Shown here one piece after another: positions 1 through 6,290 of a stretch of 11,819 bases of DNA. A program made the position numbers and the translations under genes. The stretch lies in assembly GCA_913056415.1 (NCBI GenBank), contig CAJXNA010000037.1, positions 1 to 11,819 of the forward strand, written 5' to 3'. This stretch comes from an uncultured Chloroflexota bacterium. Lineage in GTDB: Bacteria > Chloroflexota > Dehalococcoidia > SM23-28-2 > RBG-16-64-32. Below the pieces are notes generated by a model. That model searched no databases, was not told the DNA's origin, and was given only the letters and a program-made list of their open reading frames with translations. The stretch's first letter is position 1. Every line of letters starts with the position of its first letter.

Positions 1-332
1 TCGATCACGCGGACGGTCGGCCCAGGCTGCCACTTGGCATCGAAGTTTTGGGTGAGCACCTCGCGCAGACGGTAGGAGAGCGCGACCTTTCTAGCGCGCC
101 CACTCTTGGGCGTCGTGTCTTTTGTGCCGCCGCGCGGGAGGTTATGTCGAATCCAAAGTCGCCGGGGGCCACCCTCGGCGCCCCATGTGATATCGCCCCA
201 TTGCAGCGCCAGCGCCTCCCCGGTGCGCAGGCCCGCGTCAAGACACAAGAGTACATAGACCTCGGCCTCTGCGCTCTCCTCCGCCATCTCTCCAAGTATA
301 CGCGCTGGCCTTGAGGCGGGCTGCGCACAGCC
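1..332 (-). pseudogene. Tyrosine recombinase (phage integrase family) catalytic-domain fragment, cut by the window edge
   Basis: Read on the minus strand, this frame is open from a stop at 335-333 to the window start and encodes part of a tyrosine recombinase catalytic domain. The motif LDAGLRTGEALALQWGDI is box I, with the first catalytic Arg in GLRTGE. It is followed by WIRHNLPRGGTKDTTPKSGR and KVALSYRLREVL, the usual beta-hairpin containing the catalytic Lys and the 'R.V.L' strand. The first ATG is at 287-285, only about 12 codons before the core, so the SAM-like N-terminal DNA-binding domain is missing. Bases 336-530 on this strand show no continuation. The C-terminal HxxR...Y part would lie outside the window. 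I therefore call it a decayed or truncated integrase, although a frameshift just upstream is possible. It suggests that the adjacent low-GC cassette arrived on, or next to, a mobile element. Confidence 0.72.
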
Positions 333-473
333 TTAATCCTGACCCTCCTGCCTGCTCCCGTCCCGTGCTACAATCGTTCTCATCATGTGTGGGTACCTTG
401 GCGCGATTCCGGGTAGTGGCCCGAGTGGCCTAGATGCAGTCCTCCATATTCGCTGCGCCGAGGCATTCCCCTA

Positions 474-502
474 TTGACCGTCGCGCGAGGAAGATGTAGT
501 AT
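474..502 (+). promoter_or_regulatory. Sigma70-like promoter of the three-gene cassette
   Basis: A -35 element TTGACC (474-479) and a -10 element TAGTAT (497-502) are separated by exactly 17 bases. They match the consensus at 5/6 and 4/6 positions. The start point would be near 509, about 23 bases before the ATG at 532. No strong Shine-Dalgarno is seen in that leader. An extended -10 (TGC followed by TACAAT, 369-374) also occurs further upstream, without a good -35. Confidence 0.5.
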
Positions 503-531
503 TCGCCCGCCGGTCTACTAGGTCTCAGTAG

Positions 532-1176
532 ATGCCTCGAGTCACGATCGTCGATGTCTCAACCGTAGTCGTGGGTGACGTTTTCACCCCGAACCTCCTT
601 ACACCAGACACCTTGAAAAAGTTCTTCCCCAGGGAGCGCCCCCGTGGAATCACTACGAATGTCATCACGCAGATGGAATATCCGCAACGACGAGTCGTGG
701 CCACACTCGAAGAGCGCAAGTTCCAAGTGGTCAAGGAAGCTCCCCGGCGAGCGGACCTCAAGCTCCTCGCCGACTTGGTCACTTCCTTCCTCAAGGCAAA
801 CCCCCTCGTGCGGCTCACAGCTGTTGGATTTAACTTCGTAGGCTTCGTTGAGTACGCGCCAGGGAATAGTCATGATGCCAGCGAGAGGCGGTTCATCAGT
901 TCATACGTCGAGCGCGGTCACCTACAGGGCCTGTTCGACGGCAAAATTCAAAGCGTCAACCTCCAGAGCAGATACCGGAAGGAACAGACATTATGTCGAC
1001 TGGGCCTGCGCTCGGATGCTATACTGAGCAACAGGCGCGGTGTGGAAGTGAAGCTGAATGCGCATCGTGATTTGGGGAAGAACGACCGAAGAAAACTCAG
1101 AGAACACTTCGCTACGTTCTCAGACTGGTGGAAGTACTTCGCGAGTGTGACAAACGCGCTCAGCAAGGAAGTGTGA
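532..1176 (+). CDS. Hypothetical protein, first gene of a three-gene cassette
   Basis: Encodes 214 residues that I cannot assign to a named family. There is no signal peptide or membrane segment, so it is probably cytosolic. The N-terminus (about 4-22) is hydrophobic and beta-like (VTIVDVSTVVVGDVFTPNLL). A helix-rich middle (75-92) leads to a strand with GFNF at 99-102. The C-terminal third is basic and tryptophan-containing. This layout vaguely recalls uncharacterised ~200-residue proteins with an N-terminal 'V.G.FNP' strand and a central 'G.NF' motif, but I would not transfer a name. The ATG at 532 follows a good promoter and keeps the hydrophobic N-terminus intact. The stop overlaps the start of the next gene by four bases (GTGA), so the two are likely translationally coupled. 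Codon use is less C-ending than in the NAD genes, which fits recent transfer. Confidence 0.7.
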   Translation: MPRVTIVDVSTVVVGDVFTPNLLTPDTLKKFFPRERPRGITTNVITQMEYPQRRVVATLEERKFQVVKEAPRRADLKLLADLVTSFLKANPLVRLTAVGFNFVGFVEYAPGNSHDASERRFISSYVERGHLQGLFDGKIQSVNLQSRYRKEQTLCRLGLRSDAILSNRRGVEVKLNAHRDLGKNDRRKLREHFATFSDWWKYFASVTNALSKEV

Positions 1177-1817
1177 ACGCCGTGCCGTTGAGGGTGCCTG
1201 CAACCAGTACCCGGCCTGGCCGTGAAGAAGAAAGCGGCACGGGTTCCGACGCCTTCTTTCTGAACCATTCTCTCTACCGCAGGCTCCTAGAGTCCGACTC
1301 TGGGTACTGGCGGAATGCTACTCGTTTTAGGTTGCAGCGTGGTTTAATGCAAGACCAGCCCCGCGATGAAACCCTGGCAGATTGGCAATTCGAGACTAAT
1401 ATGGTCATCACAACAGGAGTCGTTGGTCTCGAAACATCCGTTGATCGCTCCCTACTGGGCCAAGCACGCCTACCTATCCCGTGGTCCGAGCACTTAGATT
1501 GGCTTTCTGACTTCATACTCCCATCGGTGCCGGTGGAGCAGCTATTCATACGTAACGTGGAGACGTTGCGGTATCCGCCTGGCCCTCCGGCTGAGTCGGG
1601 ACGCTTTCAGGAGTCGCTCTGGATTGAAGAGAGCTTCGAAACGCTTACCGAGAAGTATGCCGGCTTCTGGATCGCTGTTGAGGGCACCTCTGTCATTGCT
1701 ATTGCACAAACCGAAATGGACGTGCTCAAGCAGGCGGCCCGCGTTGGGCACGACGCTCCTTATACGTATCGCGTGCCAAGCGAAGGCGAGCCTACCCCGA
1801 TGGCCGCCACCGACTAG
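1173..1817 (+). CDS. Hypothetical protein with C-terminal DUF5678-like domain
   Basis: The frame is open from 1128, but I prefer the GTG at 1173, which overlaps the preceding TGA (GTGA) and has AAGGA a few bases upstream. GTG at 1182 is an alternative. From 1173 it gives 214 residues. The first ~150 residues match nothing I recognise; they are rich in aromatic residues and Arg/Asp and contain no membrane segment. Residues about 155-203 (ESFETLTEKYAGFWIAVEG, then a hydrophobic strand, a short helix and PYTYRVP) have the pattern of DUF5678: 'YaGkWVAv..g.vvahg.d..e.l..a...g...p....vP'. DUF5678 has no established activity. The stop TAG abuts the ATG of the aspartic-protease gene with no gap, so the two should be co-translated. 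A substrate or adaptor relation to the protease is a guess. Confidence 0.68.
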   Translation: MNAVPLRVPATSTRPGREEESGTGSDAFFLNHSLYRRLLESDSGYWRNATRFRLQRGLMQDQPRDETLADWQFETNMVITTGVVGLETSVDRSLLGQARLPIPWSEHLDWLSDFILPSVPVEQLFIRNVETLRYPPGPPAESGRFQESLWIEESFETLTEKYAGFWIAVEGTSVIAIAQTEMDVLKQAARVGHDAPYTYRVPSEGEPTPMAATD

Positions 1818-2249
1818 ATGGCTACGACCATAACATTCCCATTCGCGCTTTCATACCGTCAATCCACCGCTGATGGCGAGACTGTCTGGACGCCTTACGT
1901 TGATGTCACGTACGAGGCTCACACTGGCCGCCGGCTCCGCAAATCGGCACTTGTTGACACCGGTGCCGCGTGGTCATGCATCCCGCAGGACATTGCCGCT
2001 GGCCATTTCCATATTGACTTAGACTCATGCCCACGTCGGCGAATCCAAGGGGCAGACAAGGAGGATCCGCAGGAGTGTCCTTACCAAGAGATGACAGTCC
2101 AACTTTTGGGCAAGGAGCTGCAGTGCGACATCCTCTTCCTGCCTGGCCCTCTGTATCTCATCGGCCGCATACCAGTCTTCAGCAATTTCCTTTTTGCGTT
2201 TGAGGAAAACCAATCGCCTGGTACGTATCGCCTGCTGTACCAAGCATGA
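1818..2249 (+). CDS. Retropepsin-like aspartic protease domain protein
   Basis: Encodes 143 residues in a clan AA (retropepsin-like) single-domain fold. ALVDTGAAWSCIP carries the catalytic DTGA motif at D47-T48-G49-A50, preceded by the expected strand and charged loop (GRRLRKSALVDTG). The C-terminal LIGRIPVFSNFLFAFEE (about 114-130) corresponds to the 'iLGrd.l..f.f.fd' strand typical of these enzymes. Retropepsin-like monomers of this size must dimerise to form the active site. No signal peptide or membrane anchor is visible, so it should act in the cytoplasm. It starts directly after the preceding stop (TAG then ATG). There is no clear Shine-Dalgarno of its own, so translation probably depends on coupling. 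It is the last gene of the cassette; the next gene begins 153 bases later under its own likely promoter. The protease assignment is fairly firm; the substrate is unknown. Confidence 0.75.
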   Translation: MATTITFPFALSYRQSTADGETVWTPYVDVTYEAHTGRRLRKSALVDTGAAWSCIPQDIAAGHFHIDLDSCPRRRIQGADKEDPQECPYQEMTVQLLGKELQCDILFLPGPLYLIGRIPVFSNFLFAFEENQSPGTYRLLYQA

Positions 2250-2387
2250 AGCGCACGCCTTCGACCCCGTGAGGTGAAGCCCAGCGGCCACCGCGCCGTT
2301 CAGTTTATCCTGTAGCCGAGTCCCTGAACCAGGCTCCAACGCCAGCTAGCTCCATAGCGGCACGGGAGGCCTCGAGTACGACTGTGC

Positions 2388-2393
2388 TAATAT
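2388..2393 (+). promoter_or_regulatory. Possible extended -10 element for miaB
   Basis: TGC followed by TAATAT (hexamer at 2388-2393) resembles an extended -10 box; no good -35 is seen 17 bases upstream. The ATG of miaB at 2403 lies only 10 bases beyond, so a start at about 2400 would leave almost no leader. No Shine-Dalgarno precedes the ATG. Confidence 0.35.
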
Positions 2394-2402
2394 TGGTTCG
2401 CC

Positions 2403-3731
2403 ATGCGATACCACATCTGGACCGAGGGCTGCCAGATGAACGAGGCGGACTCCGACAAGCTCGCCGCCGGCCTCGCCAAGCTGGGCTGGCAGGAGACCGC
2501 CAAACCGGAGGACGCCGATCTCGCCGTCGTCAACACCTGCGTCGTCCGCCAGAAGGCGGAGGACCGCGCCGCCGGCTACCTGGGCCGCCTCCGTCGCATG
2601 AAAGAGGAACGCAACGGTAAGCCGACCCTCCAGATCGCCGTTATGGGCTGCATGGTCGGCCCCCGCACGGACGACCTCCGCGCCCGCTTCCCCTACGTCG
2701 ACGTCTGGGCCCGACCCCAGAGCTTCGAGGTGATCCTCCGCCACCTCGTGCCCGATTCCGACCTCGGCGGCGAGTTCTGGCCCGACACCTTCCCCAAGCC
2801 CAAAGGCCCCACCGCCTTCATCCCCATCATCCACGGCTGCAATAAGTTCTGCACCTACTGCATCGTCCCCTACCGCCGCGGCCGCGAGCGCTCCCGCACC
2901 ATCGACGATATCGCCCGCGAGGTCGCATCCCACTGTGCCAACGGCGTGCGCGAGGTCACCCTCCTGGGCCAGACCGTCGAGGCCTACGGCAAAGATTTGG
3001 ACGACAAGCCGGACCTCGCCGACCTGTTCGCCGCCATCCACGACACCCCAGAGCTGCGGCGTATCCGCTTCCTCACCTCCTACCCCCGTGACATGACCGA
3101 ACGCATCATCCGCGCCGTGGCCGACCTCCCCAAGGTCTGCGAGCACTTCAACATCCCCGTCCAGGCCGCCGACAACGACATCCTCGCCCGCATGCGCCGC
3201 GGCTACACTATCGAGGAGTACCTGGAGTGGGTGCACCGCATCCGCGACATCGTCCCCGCCGCCGCCCTCTCCACCGACGTCATCGTTGGCTTCTGCGGCG
3301 AGACTGAAGCCCAGTTCCAGCGCAGCCTTGACCTGCTGCAGGAGCTGCGCTTCGACAAGGTCCACGTGGCCGCCTACTCCCCTCGGCCCGGCACCATCGC
3401 CTGGCGCCACCTGGAGGACGACGTCCCCCGCGAGGAGAAGATGCGCCGCCTCCACGCCATCGAGGCCGTCCAGGAGCGCATCGCCACCGAGATCAACGAC
3501 GCGCTCCTCGGCACCACCCAGGAGGTCCTCGTCGAAAGCCTGCCCGCCGACCGGCGGGGCGTGAAGGAGGCCGTCCTCAGCGGCCGCACCCGCACCAACA
3601 AGCTCGTCCACTGGCCACGCCCGTCTGGGCAGAGCGACGCCCGCCTCGGCGAGATGATCCACGTCCGCATCACCCGCGCCAGCCCCTGGGCCCTCCGCGG
3701 CGTCCAGGCCAATGCCGCGGTCCCCGCCTAG
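2403..3731 (+). CDS. miaB: tRNA-2-methylthio-N6-dimethylallyladenosine synthase (MiaB family methylthiotransferase)
   Basis: Encodes 442 residues with the full MiaB architecture. The N-terminal UPF0004 domain supplies three cysteines for the auxiliary [4Fe-4S] cluster: C10 in TEGCQMN, C46 in VVNTCVVR and C83 in VMGCMVG. The radical SAM core carries CNKFCTYC (C146, C150, C153), followed by IVPYRRGRERSR and the LLGQTVEAYG and TDVIVGFCGET motifs. A C-terminal TRAM domain spans about 373-434. The enzyme adds a methylthio group to i6A37 of tRNAs reading UNN codons, using S-adenosylmethionine. Length is normal for the family. The N-terminus MRYHIWTEGCQMN begins exactly where MiaB proteins do, which supports the ATG at 2403. 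The usual 'PvQSGS' is QAAD here, a variation in a conserved loop. nrtR starts about 10 bases after its stop. The exact subfamily (MiaB rather than MtaB or RimO) is supported by the CQMN motif. Confidence 0.93.
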   Translation: MRYHIWTEGCQMNEADSDKLAAGLAKLGWQETAKPEDADLAVVNTCVVRQKAEDRAAGYLGRLRRMKEERNGKPTLQIAVMGCMVGPRTDDLRARFPYVDVWARPQSFEVILRHLVPDSDLGGEFWPDTFPKPKGPTAFIPIIHGCNKFCTYCIVPYRRGRERSRTIDDIAREVASHCANGVREVTLLGQTVEAYGKDLDDKPDLADLFAAIHDTPELRRIRFLTSYPRDMTERIIRAVADLPKVCEHFNIPVQAADNDILARMRRGYTIEEYLEWVHRIRDIVPAAALSTDVIVGFCGETEAQFQRSLDLLQELRFDKVHVAAYSPRPGTIAWRHLEDDVPREEKMRRLHAIEAVQERIATEINDALLGTTQEVLVESLPADRRGVKEAVLSGRTRTNKLVHWPRPSGQSDARLGEMIHVRITRASPWALRGVQANAAVPA

Positions 3732-3741
3732 CCCCTCCGCT

Positions 3742-4425
3742 ATGGCCGCGCTCTCCCACCCTCAGGGCCCGCATCCTCCAACCCACGACAGCCGTCCTCA
3801 GCGCGACACGGCCGTCCTCGTCGTCATCTTCACCGTGGACGATGGCCGCCTCCACGTCCTCCTCGTCCGCCGCTCCGCGCAGCCGTTCAAGGACTCCTGG
3901 TCGCTCCCCGGCGGCCTCCTCGCCCCCGGCGAGTCGCTCGACCAGGCCGCCGTCCGCAAGCTCGACGACGAGACCGGGGTCACGGACCTCTTCCTGGAGC
4001 AGCTATACACCTTCTGCGACCTCGACGGCCGCGGCTCCATCGCCGCCGCCTACTTCGCCCTCGTGGACCCCAGCCGCGCTCACCTGGCCCAACGCCGCGC
4101 CTGGCTCCCCGCCTGGCGCCCCGTCGACGATCTGCCCGACCTCCCCTTCGACAACGGTCGCGTTATCGATTACGCCCGCCAGCGCCTTCAGGCCAAGCTG
4201 GAGTACTCAAACGTGGCCTACTCCCTCCTCCCGCAGGAGTTCACCCTCTCCCAGCTCCAGCGAGTCCACGAAGCGATCCTCGCCCACCCCCTGGACAAAC
4301 GCAACTTCCGCAAGCGCATGCTCTCTCTCAGCATCGTCGAGCCCACCGGCCGCACCGCCACCGAGGGCCGTCACCGCCCCGCTCAGCTCTACGCCTTCCA
4401 CGAGCGCAAGCCCATCATCTTCTAA
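3742..4425 (+). CDS. nrtR: NrtR, Nudix-related transcriptional regulator of NAD metabolism
   Basis: Encodes 227 residues from the ATG at 3742; an in-frame ATG at 3712, overlapping miaB, would add ten residues. The N-terminal Nudix-like domain (about 22-145) has a degenerate Nudix box at 58-80: the core reads RKLDDETGV where catalytic enzymes have REUxEExGU. Lys73 and Asp76 replace metal-site glutamates, so hydrolysis is probably lost. The C-terminal winged helix (about 150-220) shows family hallmarks: YSLLPQEFTLSQLQRVHEAI, then PLDKRNFRKRML, then GRHRPAQLY. Characterised NrtR proteins are repressors that bind a palindrome with a GT-N7-AC core and are released by ADP-ribose. Such a palindrome lies upstream of nadA in this window, so the target is probably the nad operon. 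It sits between miaB and a Nudix hydrolase, all on one strand. Assignment is strong; effector and repression are taken from the family. Confidence 0.9.
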   Translation: MAALSHPQGPHPPTHDSRPQRDTAVLVVIFTVDDGRLHVLLVRRSAQPFKDSWSLPGGLLAPGESLDQAAVRKLDDETGVTDLFLEQLYTFCDLDGRGSIAAAYFALVDPSRAHLAQRRAWLPAWRPVDDLPDLPFDNGRVIDYARQRLQAKLEYSNVAYSLLPQEFTLSQLQRVHEAILAHPLDKRNFRKRMLSLSIVEPTGRTATEGRHRPAQLYAFHERKPIIF

Positions 4426-4434
4426 GACCACCGC

Positions 4435-4929
4435 ATGCTCTTCCTCCGGCTCCTCACCACCGGCCTGGCCTTGGCCGGCGTCAGGGGCGTCGGTATCATC
4501 CTCGTGGACGCCCGCGGCCGCTTCCTCCTCAACCTCCGCGGCCGCCGCGCCTCCAAGCCTGAGGTGGGCCAGCGCAGGGCGCGCGCCATCCTCGCCAGCC
4601 GCTGGGCTATCCTCGGCGGCGGCATCCTGCTCGGCGAGACGCCCGAGCAGGCCACCTTGCGCGAGGTCCGGGAGGAGACCGGCCACCCGGTGCAACGCGT
4701 CCACCTCGTCGTCCGCGCCTCCTGGCCGCGGCCGGTCTACCTGTACGCCGCCGGCCTGCCGGTACCGGCAGAGGAGATACTGCTGGGCGAGGGGGTAGAG
4801 CACCGCCTCGTTACCCTGGCCGAGGTCTCCCGCCTGTCGCCCCGCGCCCCTCTTCTGCGCCCCGTCCTGCGCGCCTTCGCCGCCACCTCCGCCTACCAGG
4901 CCGCCCTTCAAGACGCCCGCCAACCGTAG
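4435..4929 (+). CDS. Nudix hydrolase with intact catalytic box
   Basis: Encodes 164 residues. A beta-strand start (VRGVGIILVDARGRFLLNLR) leads into a complete Nudix box at 62-84, G-x5-E-x7-REVREETGH, with all metal-binding glutamates (E77, E80, E81) present. Only the final aliphatic position is changed, to His. Enzymes of this fold cleave nucleoside diphosphates linked to a second moiety; the substrate cannot be read from the sequence. The start ATG lies nine bases after the nrtR stop, so it is probably co-transcribed with nrtR. Because known NrtR proteins sense ADP-ribose, an ADP-ribose or NADH pyrophosphatase role is attractive but unproven. The unusually hydrophobic first 15 residues (MLFLRLLTTGLALAG) could reflect an over-long start, but no better ATG or GTG precedes the conserved strand. 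The next gene has its own promoter, so this is the likely operon end. Confidence 0.82.
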   Translation: MLFLRLLTTGLALAGVRGVGIILVDARGRFLLNLRGRRASKPEVGQRRARAILASRWAILGGGILLGETPEQATLREVREETGHPVQRVHLVVRASWPRPVYLYAAGLPVPAEEILLGEGVEHRLVTLAEVSRLSPRAPLLRPVLRAFAATSAYQAALQDARQP

Positions 4930-4942
4930 GCGTACCTCGCCC

Positions 4943-4971
4943 TTGCAAACTTTGGGAAATCTTTCTATAAT
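4943..4971 (+). promoter_or_regulatory. Near-consensus sigma70 promoter
   Basis: TTGCAA (4943-4948) and a perfect TATAAT (4966-4971) are 17 bases apart. Transcription would start near 4978. A strong Shine-Dalgarno GGAGG (4983-4987) stands ten bases before the ATG at 4998. The AT-rich stretch stands out clearly from its GC-rich surroundings. Confidence 0.8.
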
Positions 4972-4997
4972 GTTCTCTTACCGGAGGTCGCCCCCTC

Positions 4998-5312
4998 ATG
5001 TCAAACAACACGCGAGCCCTCATTATCGGGCTGGCTGGCCCGGCCCTCAGCGCCCTCGGAACGCTGTGGGTGCTGGCGAACGTGCTCATCGATAGCGGCC
5101 GTGAGCTCACCTTCCGCTACGTCATCTTCGATCCCGGCCACCTGATAATCGCCGCCGGCGTCATCGTCTCGGTCGTCTCTATCCCGGTCGCCTTCCAGGT
5201 CGCCGCGGCGGCGCCGGAGGACCTGGAGCTCGATCTCTTCGAGCCGGACCCGGCGGAGCAGCCGTCCGAAGCCCCGGCGACCATCCCAGCCGAGTGGGAG
5301 ACGGCGGAGTGA
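4998..5312 (+). CDS. Small membrane protein with two predicted transmembrane segments
   Basis: Encodes 104 residues with no family that I recognise. Two hydrophobic segments are evident, about 7-31 (ALIIGLAGPALSALGTLWVL and onward) and 48-70 (HLIIAAGVIVSVVSIPVAF and onward). They are joined by a short loop containing RELTFRYVIFDPG. The C-terminal ~30 residues are soluble, acidic and proline-rich (DLELDLFEPDPAEQPSEAPA). This pattern fits an inner-membrane subunit or accessory protein. The start is well supported by GGAGG ten bases upstream and by the near-consensus promoter. Its TGA overlaps the preferred GTG start of the next membrane gene by four bases, so the two products are probably made together and may form a complex. 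No enzymatic motif is seen. Confidence 0.8.
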   Translation: MSNNTRALIIGLAGPALSALGTLWVLANVLIDSGRELTFRYVIFDPGHLIIAAGVIVSVVSIPVAFQVAAAAPEDLELDLFEPDPAEQPSEAPATIPAEWETAE

Positions 5313-5899
5313 TCGACGTCGCGAGCCTGGGATCGATCATCGATGGGGCGGGCGCTCTCCCCCACCACGAGCTTCACGGATACATCCCCGAGCCAGCCGA
5401 GTCGCACCACCTGTTCGGCGCCGCCTTCCTGGTCGTCGGCGTCCTCCTGATAGTGGAGACGCTGGCCGGCAGCGTCTGGCACCGCAACCGGCTGCGCACC
5501 ACCCTCTGGCCCGCCGCCATCATGAGCCTGGGCGCCGGAATGGTGGCCGTCACCGCCCTGGAGCCGGATGACCGGCTGATCCACTTCACCATCGGCCTCA
5601 TCATGCTCGCCGCCGGCTGGCTCGAGTACCGCCACCGCATGGGCGAGGTCCCCAGGCGCACCGCCGATCTGCTGATCGTGCCGGCGCTGATAGCGGGCGC
5701 CCTGGAGATCGGCGTCTTCCACTTCCACGGCTCCCTCAACAACTTCGGCACCGTGCACGTGCTCTTGGGGCTAACGGTGGGAGCGATGGTCCTGGTGCGG
5801 CTGTATCAATCGCGGCTGCTAACTTCCCCGCCGCGCCACGCCTTCATGGGCGTCCTGGTGTTGGCGCTCGCCTTCGAGCTGATGGCGCTCAGCCACTAA
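5309..5899 (+). CDS. Histidine-rich polytopic membrane protein of unknown function
   Basis: Encodes 196 residues from the GTG at 5309, chosen because it overlaps the previous stop (GTGA) with GGAG at 5297-5300 eight bases upstream; an in-frame GTG at 5294 is the alternative. About six hydrophobic segments can be placed: 35-54, 66-84, 91-107, 119-137, 146-166 and 177-194. Histidines cluster in and near them: H19, H20 and H23 (HHELHG), H33 and H34 before the first segment, H92, H108, H138 and H140 (VFHFHG), H150, H177 and the C-terminal H196. This distribution suggests metal or heme binding within the membrane, but I do not recognise the family. It is co-transcribed with the two-segment protein upstream. 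The frame ends 69 bases before the stop of a convergent minus-strand gene, with no obvious terminator between them. Confidence 0.78.
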   Translation: MIDVASLGSIIDGAGALPHHELHGYIPEPAESHHLFGAAFLVVGVLLIVETLAGSVWHRNRLRTTLWPAAIMSLGAGMVAVTALEPDDRLIHFTIGLIMLAAGWLEYRHRMGEVPRRTADLLIVPALIAGALEIGVFHFHGSLNNFGTVHVLLGLTVGAMVLVRLYQSRLLTSPPRHAFMGVLVLALAFELMALSH

Positions 5900-5967
5900 G
5901 GGGCAGAGGCGAACAGGCCGCCCGAGCTTAGAGCCTGTACGCGGAAGGTGGCCTAAAGTCAAAGCCG

Positions 5968-6192
5968 CTACAGGGACGCGCCATACCGCCTTCGTTGGCA
6001 ATCATGCGTTGTGGCTTGGCCAGCATCAGCCACGAACAGCTTTCGACAGTCCACACACCCGAAAATGCGCGCCGAAACTCTGCCTGGGATTTCGCCGCCC
6101 GGCATGATCACCTCCCACTCGCTCATGACGACGAGTAGTTCAGCTGCGCCTGTTGGCATGACGCGCCCCTCCGCGTTAACCATAACCCTCAT
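5968..6192 (-). CDS. Small hypothetical protein with CxxC...HxC motif
   Basis: Encodes 74 residues on the minus strand. The sequence looks like a real protein rather than a shadow: no gene lies opposite it, and the composition is balanced. Residues 15-35 form a hydrophobic, acidic strand-like stretch (GAAELLVVMSEWEVIMPGGE). The C-terminal half carries C46-x2-C49 (GCVDCRKLF) and H63-x-C65 (THDC), a spacing suited to binding one zinc ion. The ATG at 6192 is chosen because a TAGAAT -10 box ends seven bases upstream, which would give a leaderless or nearly leaderless transcript. An internal ATG three codons on is possible. It is divergent from the nadA operon and convergent with the membrane-gene pair. 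Function is unknown; a small zinc-ribbon regulatory or adaptor protein is one possibility. Confidence 0.55.
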   Translation of the reverse strand: MRVMVNAEGRVMPTGAAELLVVMSEWEVIMPGGEIPGRVSARIFGCVDCRKLFVADAGQATTHDCQRRRYGASL

Positions 6193-6198
6193 ATCGTC

Positions 6199-6227
6199 AT
6201 TCTAAATCGCCTTCGATAGTTTTGCAC
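6199..6227 (-). promoter_or_regulatory. Candidate promoter of the small CxxC protein, leaderless arrangement
   Basis: On the minus strand, TAGAAT (6204-6199) matches the -10 consensus at 5/6. A weak -35, GTGCAA (6227-6222), lies 17 bases upstream. The predicted start coincides with the A of the ATG at 6192, leaving no room for a ribosome binding site. Confidence 0.4.
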
Positions 6228-6249
6228 TTCCCTACCCCTTCGTGTCCTC

Positions 6250-6278
6250 TTGACACTTTCTCCCTGACCTGATACGCT
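6250..6278 (+). promoter_or_regulatory. Promoter of the nadA operon
   Basis: A perfect TTGACA (6250-6255) stands 17 bases before the weak -10 TACGCT (6273-6278, 3/6). The start would be near 6285, immediately upstream of the palindromic operator at 6291-6315. A repressor bound there would lie just downstream of the start point. Shine-Dalgarno AAGGA (6327-6331) precedes the nadA ATG by eight bases. Confidence 0.55.
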
Positions 6279-6290
6279 GGTCTCCTAAGA

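Noticed and set aside
405..470. D-arm-like stretch (GGCCCGAGTGGCCTAGATGC) resembling a tRNA-Ser or tRNA-Leu, possible integrase target
   Set aside because: No T-loop, acceptor-stem pairing or CCA-proximal complement could be found downstream.
2346..3662. Long 438-codon frame on the minus strand opposite miaB
   Set aside because: Its composition is Gly/Val/Ala/Asp/Glu-rich low-complexity sequence, typical of the antisense of a C-ending-codon gene; miaB on the plus strand has every family motif.
5908..5955. Hairpin (AGGCCGCC with GGTGGCCT) as terminator of the membrane-gene pair
   Set aside because: One mismatch, a long loop and no T-run; not convincing as a terminator.
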